From Mrakia gelida (lineage: Eukaryota; Basidiomycota; Tremellomycetes; Cystofilobasidiales; Mrakiaceae), in the NCBI GenBank assembly GCA_024345305.1, contig BRON01000020.1, positions 496,001 to 560,000 of the forward strand: 64,000 nt of DNA, written 5' to 3'. The notes beneath the pieces are model-generated. The model ran no database searches and was not told the DNA's origin. It worked only from the letters and a program-made list of their open reading frames with translations. Numbering within the stretch: position 1 is the first letter of the stretch; each line of letters starts with the position of its first letter. Both the position numbers and the translations under genes were made by a program. Positions 24,206 to 39,060 of the stretch are shown here, piece after piece.

Positions 24206-25059
24206 ATGAGCATGACCCCAGGAGGAGGACTTCGCAAAGGTCTTCCTGACCTGATACCAGGAGCCGTCTTCGTTGACACGCAGGTGAGATTCGAGCTCGC
24301 TCCGTCGTCGCTCGAAGCTTGTTCTGATCCCGACACCGGTCTTGTTTGAGCTGAACAGCACGCTACGTTGACTTCTCTGCAGAGTGGTGAGTGCTGAAGT
24401 GGGAAGTGAGATGAAGACGAGGTGAAGACTGACCTCGAGCGTGTGTCTGTTTCGTTCTTTTGATTTGGATGATGAGATCGAGCAAAACGCGATCCTCACT
24501 TCGCTGCATCCATCATCAGAGCGTACGCGAAGGCCAAGATACAGAAGGGAAAAAGTGTCGATGATGTGAGTACTTGTTCTGTTACGTTCAGTTCCAGTTC
24601 CAGTCGAGGAAGCGAAGACGCTGAGAAAGTGAATTTGGCTCGACGCGTCGCAGGTCGACGATAAACTGGATGCGCTGCACAAGGAGATCGTTCGCAATGA
24701 GGTGAGTCAGACATCAAATCAGTATTTCGTTTTCGACCGCTGACTCGTTTCCGCTCTTGATCTCGCAGCTGGGACCCTTCGATGAAGAGTGCGTCAATCC
24801 GTCGCTCTTCTTGGTCTTTCTCTCGTTCTTCGTCCGCCTCGTTCGAGATTGGGCTCCAAGTTGGATCATGATCCGCTAAATACATCTCCGTTGTCTCCAC
24901 TCTCGGCTCCTCCTCCGCAGAATCCAAGAAACCAAAGCCTTCATCCGAACGAACGACGCGTCCGCTCCCTCTTCCTCCGAACCGTTCGTTGATGAGGACG
25001 AAGTCGCGAAGGGGAAAGGGTACTGGAGGACTGGGTCTCTTGGGAAGTGGGTCGCTTGA
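24206..25059 (+). CDS. Small protein of unknown function (131 residues)
   Basis: I do not recognise this family. Exons: 24206-24283, 24359-24386, 24483-24565, 24654-24701, 24769-24788, 24921-25059; 396 bases, 131 residues, ending in TGA at 25057-25059. The 28-base exon 2 is uncertain: the acceptor could instead be at 24382, leaving a 4-base exon (AGTG) and a 123-residue protein. Both options keep frame. The start is MSMTPGGGLRKGLPDLIPG; the middle (FAASIIRAYAKAKIQKGKS and VDDKLDALHKEIVRNE) is helical and charged; the end is acidic and then GYWRTGSLGKWVA. There is no signal peptide or membrane helix. The length, charge and conserved-looking aromatic C-terminus suggest a small soluble protein. 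Splice consensus at six exons makes a real gene likely. Confidence 0.7.
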
Positions 25060-25440
25060 AATGTTATGTTGACGAGTTTAGTTTGATCGACATGTGGGAA
25101 GAAGTGAACGAAAGAAGGGTCGAGAAGTCTGGAAACGGCAAAGGCCCTCGATGGACGGGCGTCTCCTTTTGCGCCGAGTCACCTAGATCTCGGCCAGATC
25201 AGCATCTTCTTTTCAGCTCGTCCTTCAACAAGAAGAAGTTCAAGCCGAAGAAGCCAAGGGAGCGAAGAAACATCCAACCCACGAAGTCGACGCGTGGTCT
25301 TTCACTTCTTCGCTGAGCGTTGAACAAGGCTGAGGATGAAAGCGACCTCAAGGCAGATACATCCTCAGTCGTTGACAACCTTCACGCAGCGTAGAGAAAA
25401 GAAAGGATCAACATCACAGACAGAGGCGGAAATGAGGTGA
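25060..25440. other. Spacer before repeat copy A
   Basis: 3'-UTR of the small gene, then unassigned sequence. Similarity to the matching flank of repeat copy B is weak and I do not count it as part of the repeat. No gene is seen. Confidence 0.4.
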
Positions 25441-26490
25441 ACGACGCGTAGAAATCACGTCGAGCGATGCTCGCTTCGCGGCGTGGGAAAGCTTGAGTTA
25501 GCAGCGAAGGGAGGCAGTGACGAGCTCAATCCCATCGACGTCCTCACACCAAATGTTTCTCCAGTGGCGAGGTAGAACGGAAGGTGTGAGGAGGTTCGAA
25601 CAGCTGAGGGTTGAAACTGCTCGTCTTCGCGGTTTAGTCCAAGACTGCAAGAGAGAGGTGAGAGTCCAAGCAAGACACGTACGTCCTCCTGCCGTCGGTC
25701 AGCTCACATAGGCTCCGAGCTACGTGAGAGAAGACGGAGAAGACAGAACGCCGCGTTGAGAACGTTGAACGAGCTGATGGCTCCTCGATGCGTTCTGAAC
25801 AGCTGGCAGACGAAGAACGCCCACCTCAGCAGCTGAGAGAGTGGAATGATCGACAAGCCCTCGACTGCTGGATGACGATCCTTCACCCGACAGGAGGTCC
25901 AGACGCACAAGAGAAAGAAGAACGAGAGGTGAGAGACGCGTCGTCGAGAAAAGCCACTTTCCGAAACCCCAGCACCATCCCAACGGCCTGATCCCTTCTT
26001 CTTACGGAAGCGAGCTGTTGAGAGTCTACTGAGAATCGCGGAAGGAGTGCTTCGCCACAGAAACGAGAAAGACTGGATGCTTGAGGACGACTCGGTCCGA
26101 TTTCGACGCGGCAAAAGAACGCTCGAACAATAGCAGGTCGTCCTTTAGAACAAGGAGATCCTATTGTTGCTGAGCGGTAGCTTCGCCGCGAAGTGATCCA
26201 AGATGAGAGAACAGGAGACAGCGAAGAGGAGAACGATTGAAGTGGGATGGGAGGAGGGGAGTGACGCGAGCAATCTTCCTCTCGCTTTGCGACTCGACTC
26301 GTGAACCGCCTGGCCTCTTCCTCGTAGTGTCATCGAAGCTCGCACTACGAGGACGAGTTCCTGACCTCTCAGGAGCAGAGTCGAAGGGGAGAAGAGATAG
26401 AATGAGGAAAGAAAGACGGAAGGAAGAGGGAAGTGACCGACTCCAATGCCTCTCCTCCCGACTCGACGCGTTGAGCCTCCTGATCGACCC
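25441..26490 (-). repeat. Dispersed repeat, copy A (reverse orientation)
   Basis: Read on the minus strand, this segment aligns block by block, in the same order, with 37163-38560 on the plus strand. Shared landmarks: the left end GGCTCAACGCGTCGAGTCG (about 26466-26484 here), GGCGGTTCACGAG near 26300, AAGGACGACCTGCT at 26132-26145, an identical 20-mer TTTCTCGACGACGCGTCTCT at 25932-25951, CTGGAC(C/T)TCCTGTCGGGT near 25890, a CACGTAG/CTA(C/T)GTG hairpin at 25704-25727, and CCACTGGAGAAACA near 25555-25570. Identity between blocks is moderate with indels. No open frame is shared, so it looks like a non-coding or decayed element. No terminal inverted repeats or target duplications were found. Confidence 0.7.
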
Positions 26491-26533
26491 GACACCCTCC
26501 AACCACCATCAACCCAACCTCAGCAAGAACTGC

Positions 26534-27636
26534 ATGGCTCTCGTAGAAGAGTTCGTACAACGTCTCGTTTCCTTCGTTCGTTCGACGCGACTGACCCTCT
26601 TCCCTTCCCTGTCCGCCTCTCGTCGCTCAGACTCCTCTCCCTCTACAGCAAGCAACACCGTCTCGAAGCCACCCTCTCGTCGGAAGAGACCGCCCAAGCC
26701 GACCTCCGAGCCCTGAACCTCCCTTCCTCCCTTTCCGACGCCCGTTCCAAAGCCCTCGACCTCGAGATCGGCAACCATCAAAACGAACTCAATCTCCTCG
26801 CCCCGCGGCTCCGTGAAGCCTCCAGCAAACTCCTCTCCATTTTCTGCAGCTCTCTCTCCAACACGCACATCGACCGGCGCTTCGACGCTCACAAGATCGA
26901 GTCGGAGGAGAGGGAGAGGAAGTTGGGCGAGCGGTTTGAAAAGCTCGAGGCGAGGCAGGAAGGGTGGGAGGAAGAGAGGAGGGCTTGGAAGGAGGAGAGG
27001 AGGGTTCTGGAGGGGAGGTTGGCGGAGCAGACGAGGACCAGGGTGGCGTTGGAGGAGAGGGTCAGGATGTTGGAAGGAGAGGTGAAGAAGGGTGTTCAGG
27101 AGGGTGTAGAGAACGCGTTGAGGCTGTATACGAAACTGGATGGGTTGAAGAAGGAGGTCGAGGAAGAGAAGAGTAGGGTGAATTGCGTGCCTACATGTTC
27201 GATTCGGGAACATGCAACTGACTTTCGACGCGTCTTCCCCATCTTCGTTATCTTTCGCCTCTTGTTTTCCCTCTCAACAGACCGGCTCCTCCTCCTCTCC
27301 GGCACCATCATCAGCATCCACAACCCTCACGCCTTCCCAAATCGAGCATATCACCGCCCTTGCTTGTCTCTTCTCCCATCACCACCACCAACTTCCTTTC
27401 AACCCACTCCCGCTCCAACTCCCGCTCCCACCGCCCAACCCCTCACCACGACCCTCCCACCCACCCAAGAAACACCCATCATCTTCACCATAGACGGCAA
27501 ACCCTGCTCGGACCTCATCCAAGCTCTTCGCTTCCTCGCTTCGGCGCTGGAAAGCTTCGCGGGCGAGACGAACGGGAGGTTTGGAGTGCTCGAGGGCCAG
27601 CTGGCTTCGTTCAATGAGATGTTGGGGATTGATTGA
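26534..27636 (+). CDS. Coiled-coil protein of unknown function
   Basis: Exons 26534-26550 (17 bases, ATGGCTCTCGTAGAAGA), 26631-27172 and 27281-27636; 915 bases, 304 residues, starting MALVEELLSLYSKQHRLE. The GTTCGT donor after the tiny first exon and a CTGAC/CTCAG 3' site support the join. Residues of about 60-190 are a long charged coiled coil (repeated EERERKLGERFEKLEARQ-type heptads). A Pro/Thr-rich linker follows, then a short helical end GQLASFNEMLGID. I do not recognise the family; scaffold, kinetochore or vesicle-tether proteins have this look. Exon 3 also has a plausible second frame (TGSSSSPAPSS...) if the intron donor is taken at 27178, which would end at 27493. The chosen donor keeps the stronger C-terminus. 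Confidence 0.6.
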
Positions 27637-28056
27637 TGGGGAGGAGTGAGTGGTCTGTTTGTTGGATATATCGTAGTAGGTAGTCTGGTGGTAGCTTCTC
27701 GTTTGGCGTCTCTCGTCTCTCTTCGTTCGTTCGCGTTCGTCGTTCGTTCTGTTTTTCTCCTCGTCTCGTTCGTCCCTCGTCTTCTTCTTCGTCTCTTTCT
27801 CGTCTCTCACGTTCGCTCTCTCCAGTCTACCCAGCATCTCTACCTTACCCAGCTTTCTCTCACTCGTCGTCGATGGCTCTCTAATGACCTTCTCTCTCTC
27901 CTCCCTCTCTCCAGCATCGAACAAACCCAAACCGAAAAACGCGATTCTCATCACCCAAAAACCAACGGACCCAATCTGTTTGATATCTACAGTTCTTCAT
28001 GCTCTCTCCCTCTCTCCAACCAACCTAAAGACTACCACTCTACGCAAGCGAGACGT
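27637..28056. other. Convergent spacer
   Basis: Lies between the 3' ends of the coiled-coil gene and ATP2. It is T/C-rich with dense TCGT repeats near 27700-27800. No gene is seen. Confidence 0.5.
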
Positions 28057-31674
<3,618 letters not shown>

Positions 31675-32663
31675 GATGGGAGAAAAGGAGGGGGAAGGGG
31701 GGAGGGTGGTGGGTGAAGAGAGAGAAGAGAAGGGAGATCTCGCTGGGAGGCGAGGAGGACTTTTCGACGCTGGGAGGGGGGATCTAAAAAGTTTATTCGA
31801 GCTTCGTCCCGAGATGCGATGGAGCGAGTTTTGGACCATGATGTATACTGAGCTGTAAGGTGCTCGTGTCTGGTCCAGAAAAGCAAGAAAATGCAGAAAA
31901 AAGGGAAGGAAAAGCAGCAGAAGAGCGAGCTTCTGTCCGTCCGAAACCAACCCGATGAAGCTCACCTTTTCGCACGCCTCCTATCGATCCTTCGGGCTCC
32001 CGAACAACTTCACCGCCATTTTGAGACACTGCAGAGACTCCAGCAGTGATTTGCGACTGAGCAACTTCAGAAATCTGAGAACGAGCAGCCCTTCTCGTCG
32101 CCCTCCGTCCTTCGCCCGAACCAACGCGAACTCAGCCCGCTGCAGCTCCTCGTCGCGTCTCCCCTCTCTATGAAAGCGACTGACAACTCGATGAGACTTT
32201 TACATCATAGCATAGAGAGATAACTTGACTTGAGCACCTCCTCACCACTCCTTCTTCTGCCCTCAACCTCTCGTCCGACCCAAACGCGAGGAGCGCCGTC
32301 CAGCGTGGTGCTCAGGCTCGACGCCGCTGTGCCTCCACGAGAGCAGGTTTGGAGAGAAGGGAAGAGTGGACGAGATTCCTTGGTGGGAGCCAAAAAGAGG
32401 AGGGTGAGATCGGTGGAAGGAGGGCATGGTGGATGGAGGGAGGAGGAGGGTTTCGAGCCCGAGCTCGCTCGACTTTTCAGTCCGTTCAGTGTCGAGCAGG
32501 GCTGTTGGTCTCGAGATGTCTCGATTTCGCTTGTCCGTAGAGGAATCTTGCTGGTACAGAAGATGGAGAACTTGTCGTTATGATCGCCATGCGTCTGTCA
32601 AAACACTAGAAACCCAAAGGCTCGTTCGTTGTCGTCGTCGCCGCGCGTCGTCTCGTTTCAACC
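31675..32663. other. ATP2 promoter and MYND-gene 3' region
   Basis: About 1 kb. Next to ATP2 is a CT-rich leader. The ATP2 frame stays open upstream to 31965, but that extension is Ser/Pro-rich low complexity and is better read as leader. A/T-richer sequence (about 32190-32225) may be a terminator or promoter element. No separate gene is supported. Confidence 0.5.
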
Positions 32664-33958
32664 TCAAGCATCGAGCTCGTCCTTCGCCCACTTGATCTCG
32701 AAGCAGACCTTCTTGTGGGTTTTCCAGTCCGCCTTTTGGTGAGCTGGCAGAACGAGAGAGCGGGGAGGAAGGAGAGGGAAGGAAGATCAGCTCGACAGAC
32801 GCGTCGATGAGCGGAATGAGGAAGAGACGAGATACAGGAGACGTACCTCTTGAGCAGTATCGGACTGCTTTGCACTGAAGGAGCAGAAGGAAAGAGCGAT
32901 GACACGTCAGTGGGATGTCCGTCAGAGGCTCGAGAAGAGAGGGAGAGCGAACGAGGACTCACCTTCCCACAGGCCATCATCTCCTCGACCTCGACGCACT
33001 TCGCGTCGCCGAATCGACGCTCGCACTGAAGCCAAGGCACAACAACCGTCCCAGCTCCGAGCGAGGCCGTCTTGTACTGGCGCATAGTCTGTTTGAGAGT
33101 CATGAAGTCGCGGGTGAGAGCAAGAAGCACTGAGGTCTCGTCTTCCCTCGACGAAGTAGAGGGGCTAGGAGGAAAGAAAGACGCGATGTGACCGGAGACT
33201 CTCAGCGAGGCCTCCTCGTACTCCGTGGATTCAAAGAGGAGGGTCCAAGTGTAGTTCTCGAACGAGGGGGAGAGCTGGATGAGGATCGAGTCGATGATGA
33301 CGCCGGTGGAGAATCGAGCGAAGCCGTTGATTTTGGCTTGACGAGGAGACTGTAAGCCAAGAGGTGGGAGCAGATCAGCCATAGCTCTTCGACGAAGGTA
33401 ACGAGACGTCGGAAGCTCACAGAGACGCGACGAGAAAAGACGGGGAACTGCTCGTCCAACCAGATGATGAACCGGCCCAAGAAGGTCATCGCTTTCCCTC
33501 CAGGTTCGCCGTTTTCTCTTACCCATCTCGCAAAGGAATTCGTGTCAACCATAAAAGCCAGAAGGGATAAGAAAATGTCCGCGATAGGCATGCCAGCCTT
33601 CAGGGTCTCGATGGTGGTGTCGAGGTACTCGGGGAGATGCTCGCTCGCGAAGGCCGCCTGGAGGAGAAAGGCAGGTCAGCCTGGAGTAGACGGATAGCAG
33701 ACCGAAGAGGGTCGATCAAAGTCTCACGTAGACGATCTCGGATACAGATTTGTCACAATCGAAAATGAAAGCCTCAAGCTGAAGGAGGAAACGCGGAGGA
33801 GATGGGGAGAGAGGCCGGAGGTGAGCCTCGTTTCGCAGTGAGACCAGAGCAAGGGATGTAGTACGTACCTTGTTCGTCGCCTCAGGGTTCTTTAGAATGT
33901 CTTCGAAGGGTAGGAGAAAGAGAGGAGTCATCTCCTTCAAGGTCGAAGCGACGTCCAT
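32664..33958 (-). CDS. MYND-type zinc-finger protein
   Basis: Exons in coding order: 33869-33958, 33728-33778, 33421-33657, 32963-33349, 32847-32874, 32664-32743; 873 bases, 290 residues. The start is MDVASTLKEMTPLFLLPFED, then a helical domain of about 200 residues. The C-terminal finger reads CERRFGDAKC, ACGKCKAVRYCS, RAHQKADWKTHKKVC; this is the MYND pattern, which binds zinc and usually recruits partner proteins. The first cysteine pair has eight residues between it rather than two, and one ligand is His rather than Cys. A 63-base in-frame part of the fourth exon (about 33130-33192) has GT...AG ends and low-complexity coding, so it may be an unspliced or optional intron; without it the protein has 269 residues. 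Function unknown. Confidence 0.75.
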
Positions 33959-34242
33959 GGTGGAAGGAGGGGAGGGGAGGAGGTGGTGGGGAGGGAGAAG
34001 GAAGAGGTGGACGAGCGAGTTTGAGAGCTGGTTGAGAGCGAGGGACTTGGATTTGAGGGACTGGGGATGGGGCCTCGATGATGAAGGGGAGGGCAAGCTC
34101 GATGAGGGGATTCTGAGACAAGTCTGAAAAGGTAGCTGGTCGTCGAGGAGGAAGAAGGGAAGGAAGGGAGGGTCGTTCGAAACTCCGTCGAGCTCGCGAA
34201 GTCGCATCCACTCCCATCCCCTTCCCTCCCCTTCCTTTCAAA
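33959..34242. promoter_or_regulatory. Bidirectional promoter, MYND gene / CDC10
   Basis: The start codons of the two divergent genes are 284 bases apart. The CDC10 side is a run of C/T blocks ending CTTCCTTTCAAAATG. The MYND side is similarly purine-rich on the plus strand. Shared control is inferred from spacing only. Confidence 0.5.
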
Positions 34243-36101
34243 ATGAGCGTTCAGGAGATTCTCGCTAGCAGCTACGTCGGGTTCGATAGTGAGTCATAAT
34301 CCATCTATACCTCCCAAGTCGAAGCAGCTTGAGGCTCGAAGGGAGCTCACTCCAAGGACCATCGCGCTCACACCTCCTTCCCCCTCCCTCCCCTTGCCTC
34401 CTTCGCTCTCGTTCAGCCATCACCCAGCAGATTGAGCACAAGCTCCTGAAGCGAGGTTTCCAGTTCAACGTCATCGTAGTCGGTCAGTCCTTCTCGCGAA
34501 TATCTTGATGGCAGCCAGCTCGATGAACCGACGAGTTGAAGATGGACGAGCTCATCTCCTTCCTTTCCTCCCCTTCCCTCAGGTCAAACCGGACTCGGAA
34601 AGTCGACTCTCATCAACACACTCTTCGCTTCTCATCTCGTAGACTCCAAGGGTAGACTCGAAGCTGAGGAACCTGTCAGGAACACTACCGAGATCCTAGC
34701 AAACAGTCACAGTTCGTCCTCCTCCCTTCCTCGTTCGCCAGCTCAACCCTCCTCGCGCTCGTCCCTCCCCGCCTTCCTTCCTTCCCTTCCCCAACGCTGA
34801 CTCTCCTTCCTGCCTCCTTCTCTCTCTTGCAGTCATCACCGAGAACGGAGTCAAGCTCAGACTCAACATCGTCGACACTCCAGGTTACGGAGATCTCATC
34901 AACAACGAGGGGTGCTGGGACCCAATCATCAAGTACATCAAGGATCAGCACTCGGCCTACCTCAGGAAGGAGCTCACTGCGATGAGGGAGAAATACATCC
35001 AGGACACGAGGATCCACTGCTGTCTCTTCTTCATTAACCCTACCGGTCACTCGTTGAAGCCTGTGAGTCGACGAGCTTGATCTTTGGTGAAGGAGGGAGT
35101 GCGAGCTGAAGGCTGAACGAGCTCAGAGCTGATCTCTTTCTCTCTCTTGCTGTTTGTTTTGGACACATAGATCGATATCATCGTGATGAAGAAGCTCTCG
35201 GAGGTCGTCAACGTCGTGCCAGTCATCGCCAAGTCCGACTCGTTGACTCTGGAGGAGAGGGCTGCTTTCAAGGAGAGGGTGAGCTTTCGTTCCCTTCCCT
35301 CCCTCCGTCCCTGTTGCCCTGCCGCTTCGCTCTTTTTTTCTCAGACCCTCTGAGCTGACCTCCCACTTCCGATTTCTCCTCCTTCAGATCCGAGCTGAGC
35401 TCGCTTACCACCAGATTCGTCTCTACCCCATCGACACCGACGAGCACGACGAGGAGGAGCAGGCTCTCAACGCTCGAATTCGGGTACGTCTCGCTCTCTC
35501 TTCTTCTCCTTGCTTTCCATCGTCTCTCGCACCACTCCTTCCTCCTCACAAGCACCCCTCACGCTAACCTTTCTTCTCTTCCTCCTCCCTCGCGTCGAAC
35601 AGGAGATGATCCCCTTCGCCGTCGTCGGATCGCAAACCAACGTGATCATCGACGGGAAGCCCGTTCGAGGAAGGAAGAACAGATACGGAGTCGTGAACGT
35701 CGAGGACGAGAGGCATTGCGAGTTTGTGTACCTGAGGAACTTCTTGACTAGGTGAGTTCACTTGGTCGTTTTTCTATCGCCGTCTCGCGTCCTCGTCCTC
35801 GTCCTCGCCGTCTGCCGAAGTTCGACGCGTTCGCTGACCTTTCCCTCTTCGCCTTCTTCCAGGACTCATCTCCAAGACCTCATCGAGTCGACAGCGCTCA
35901 ACCACTACGAGGCGTTCAGGTCCAAGCAGGTTAGCTCTTTCCTCCTCTCCATCTCTCGTCTGTTTGAACGAACGCGGAGTCGTTCGTCGCTCCTCTCTCC
36001 GGCTGACCTCTCCCTCCTCCTTCTACTCTCCCCTCCAGCTCCTCGCCCTCAAGGAGTCCTCCTCAGGAAAGGTCCAGTCCCCCGTCCAGAACGGAGCCTA
36101 A
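34243..36101 (+). CDS. CDC10: Septin, CDC10 class
   Basis: GTP-binding cytoskeletal protein that forms the core of the septin rod at the bud neck or septum. Exons: 34243-34288, 34417-34482, 34583-34711, 34833-35062, 35171-35278, 35388-35483, 35603-35751, 35863-35929, 36039-36101; 954 bases, 317 residues. SYVGFDTITQQIEHKLLKRG is the CDC10 N-terminus with the basic membrane-binding region. G1 loop GQTGLGKST, G3 DTPGYGD, G4 AKSD. Septin unique element GVVNVEDERHCEFVYLRNFL and THLQDLIEST follow. The protein stops soon after (SSGKVQSPVQNGA) with no C-terminal coiled coil, which separates CDC10 from CDC3/11/12. An ACGCGT site sits in intron 7. Confidence 0.95.
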
Positions 36102-37162
36102 ACCCCTCCCTCCCTCCTCTCTCACACCACGCTCGGATCCGCTCGCCTCCCTCTCCTTCCTTCACCACTTTCCCTCTTCTGGCTACTTTACCATCGCATC
36201 TTTCTTCCCCTCACGGACGATCTCTTTTTCTCGTTCGTACCAGATACCACCCGGCGTCCTCATCGTCGTCGCTTCAACTTTCTTTGTTCTGTTTTACCCT
36301 CGCTTTTACCCTCGCTCGACCCTAGTTGGTTGGGTTGGCTCTCTTCTTCCTTTCTTCTTTTACGCTATACTTACGAGGTTGCTTTCTTTCTTGAGTTGGG
36401 TCGGGAAGGGGAGGAGAAGGTCACGTAACCGACCGCAGGAGCAGGAGCGGAAAGGGGAGGGGAGGCGAGCTGACTCGACCGTTCGGTTCGCACGACCTTC
36501 TCTTCTTCCCTTTCCTCCCCTCCTATCTCTCCGTTTCTTCTCTCCCTCACCTCGCTCTCACTCAGCGCGCTCCACCTCGCGAAGGTGAATGAACGTTGGA
36601 TGAGCTCGAGTCACGGGGAGAGTGGGAGCAGGGCTCAGTGGAGGGATGAGCTCGAGTGCTCCATCACTCCCTTCGAGGGTTCCTTCAGACGTCGACTCTT
36701 CTCTCGTGCTTGAGAATGGGCGTCGGTCCTCCTCTGAGGTGACACTCGAATGGCCGGATGCTGTCTCGCGTCCCTCGTTCTTCATCATTCTTCTTCGTCT
36801 TCAGAGTCCAAGAGCGAGGGCGGAAGCCATCGTCCACCGCTCCTCCACCTCCTCCTCTTCCTCTTCTCTTCCTCTCTTTCTTTCTTTCTTTGTTTCGTCT
36901 CTTTTTCTCGACTCGTCTCGTCGACATCTCGTTTGCTCTTCATCGACACCAAGTCTCTTAGAGACTCGGCCACCACGATGAAGCGGGTGGTTGACGTCGA
37001 CGAGTCGAAGGACCGCAGAAGTCGGGTCACTCCCTCCCCTCCCTCTTCCCCTTCGATCTTTCCTCTTTTCCTTGTCGTATCTTCCTCGGCTCTTCTCGTA
37101 GAACACCTTGCCACATTCCTCCGTTCTTCAGCTTCGCTCAAGACCCGAGGAGCGGAGCAGGG
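36102..37162. other. Spacer, CDC10 3' region
   Basis: T/C-rich sequence after CDC10, then unassigned sequence. Purine/pyrimidine asymmetry creates many long spurious frames on both strands. No splice-supported gene is seen. Confidence 0.45.
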
Positions 37163-38560
37163 GGGCTCAACGCGTCGAGTCGAGAGGAGAGGCATCGGAG
37201 TCGGTCACTTCTCCCTTATTGTTTACCTCCTCTCGTTCCTTTCTCGTCTCCTACTCGGCTCTTCTCTTGCACTTCTCACACACTTCCTCGCAGCTTTCAG
37301 CCTGACTGAGACTACTAGGAAGATCAAGGGCGGTTCACGAGTTGAGTTGCAAAGCAAGAGGAATCGTTCGCGTCGTTTCCCTTCTCCCTTTCTCTTCGCT
37401 CTTCCTCTTCTCTCTTGCTTCTTGCCGTCTACTCTTGGAACGTCTCTCGGCGACGCTACCGTTTAGCAACAGCAGGACCTCTTTGGTCGGAAGGACGACC
37501 TGCTGGGGTTCGGATGTCTTCGTCGGGCGAGTCGTCTCCCTTCCAACGCTTAGCTTTGCCCCATTTCTATCGTGAGGCACTCTTCTCAAGCTCTGCAGCA
37601 TAACTGTGGCAGTTCTTTCATCCTTTTGCAGGGAGAAGACTGAGCAGTTGACGTGTCCGAGCTCGAGGGCGTCGTTTCTCGACGACGCGTCTCTTACCCC
37701 TTCCTCCTTTCCCTCTTGCGTCTGGACTTCCTGTCGGGTAGAGGGGTTTCGGCTAGCACTCACAATTATCTCCGGTACTTACTGAGCTGCTGCTGCGATG
37801 ACTTCTTGCCCGCCAGCTTGATCAGAACGCTTTGGGGAAGCGAACGCTCGCTGGACGTCGTCGCCTCGCGTTCGACTTTTCCTTATCCCTCCAGGGCATG
37901 AATTCCTCTCAAGTCAAGCTTTGTCTCCGACGTCGTTCAATTTCTAAGGAGTGCCTCTCCTTCAAAAGCGAGACGGTGCTGAGGGATCGTTCGGCTAGTC
38001 GAGAAATCGCGTCGACTGATCTTTCATCTTTCGTCAGTCACTCGCTCTCTATCTCGGTCTTCCTCAGCTCTCCTTCTCCCCTCTCATGACTTCCTGCTCA
38101 TCCAACCTAAGCCGGACGTCTGAGTACATGAGAAGGAAGGACGAACCGGAAGATCAGAACCCGACAACCAATACCACAACGCGTCGAGAGACCAGCGCCA
38201 GTTCGTCCTCCTGTAAGTTGTCTTCTCTCACGTAGCTCGAAACCTACGTGATTTCTCCAACTGAAGGAGGATGTCCGTGTTTTGCTCGGACTCTCACCTT
38301 TCTCTTGCGGACTCGAACCAAAACACGAAGGCGAGCAGTTTCGACCCATCATCTTTCGACCCTCCTCACACCTAGCGTTCTACCTCACCACTGGAGAAAC
38401 ACTTGATGTGAGGAGGTCGATGTGTTGAAGCTCGTCGCTGATCGTATTCACTGCTCAATAGCTCTGTTTCTTCGGAGATGCGAGTCGAAGATAGCTCGAC
38501 GTGACTTTGAGCCCGACGCGTCGTCCGCTTCGTTCTGAATTCGTTTGTTTCTTCCTTTTC
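37163..38560 (+). repeat. Dispersed repeat, copy B
   Basis: Counterpart of the reverse-oriented copy A at 25441-26490. Landmarks here: left end GGCTCAACGCGTCGAGTCG at about 37165-37183, GGCGGTTCACGAG at about 37330, AAGGACGACCTGCT at 37491-37504, the shared identical 20-mer at 37675-37694, CTGGACTTCCTGTCGGGT near 37722, hairpin CACGTAG..CTACGTG at 38229-38250, CCACTGGAGAAACA near 38388. Between about 37880 and 38200 copy B has some 300 bases not matched in copy A. No frame is conserved between copies, and I see no reverse transcriptase or transposase motif. Confidence 0.7.
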
Positions 38561-39060
38561 CGACTTTCTTCTACGCTGATCCGTCCGGGAAGTACTGAGA
38601 ATCGAATGTCGCTTGTTTTGTCTCGCCTCGCTTCGTTGGCTCCATTGGATGGAGTCCCTTCTTCCTCTCCGAGTCTACCCCACTTGGAAGCTACGAAAGA
38701 CTCGGGAGCAGAGGGGGAACTCTCCATCGAAAACGTTTGCGATTCTTAGCCACGTCGAGCTTTGGACGAGCTGAAATGAGAGGTGTCGAACCGCGACGCG
38801 TCGACTTTTAACGAACGAAACAATCTGGATGACTTTTCGCAACAGCGACAATCTTTGTCAGCCTCTGTTCCAGACGCTCGCATGCTGATTAAAGGGTGCG
38901 TACTAAGGCGGGCATGAACGCGGCTCGCTAACCAGCCGCATGTGCCTGTCCTGTCGAGCTGACCAGCATAGCTTCCGCTGGAAAGTTTTGCTTCCTCACG
39001 TATGTACTCTTTTATCACCCTCAACCATCACCTCAAAAGCTCAGAAGCAAAGTCCTCTCG
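38561..39060. other. Spacer before the small membrane-protein gene
   Basis: Contains a GACGCGTC palindrome near 38796. No gene is supported; open frames lack splice consistency. Holds the promoter of the next gene. Confidence 0.4.

Noticed and set aside
25704..26114. 136-codon minus-strand frame in repeat copy A
   Set aside because: The matching part of copy B has different frames and stops, so coding is not conserved.
38881..38960. Possible tRNA-like fold
   Set aside because: No B-box (GGTTCRANYCC) and no consistent cloverleaf stems. No tRNA was found elsewhere in the window.
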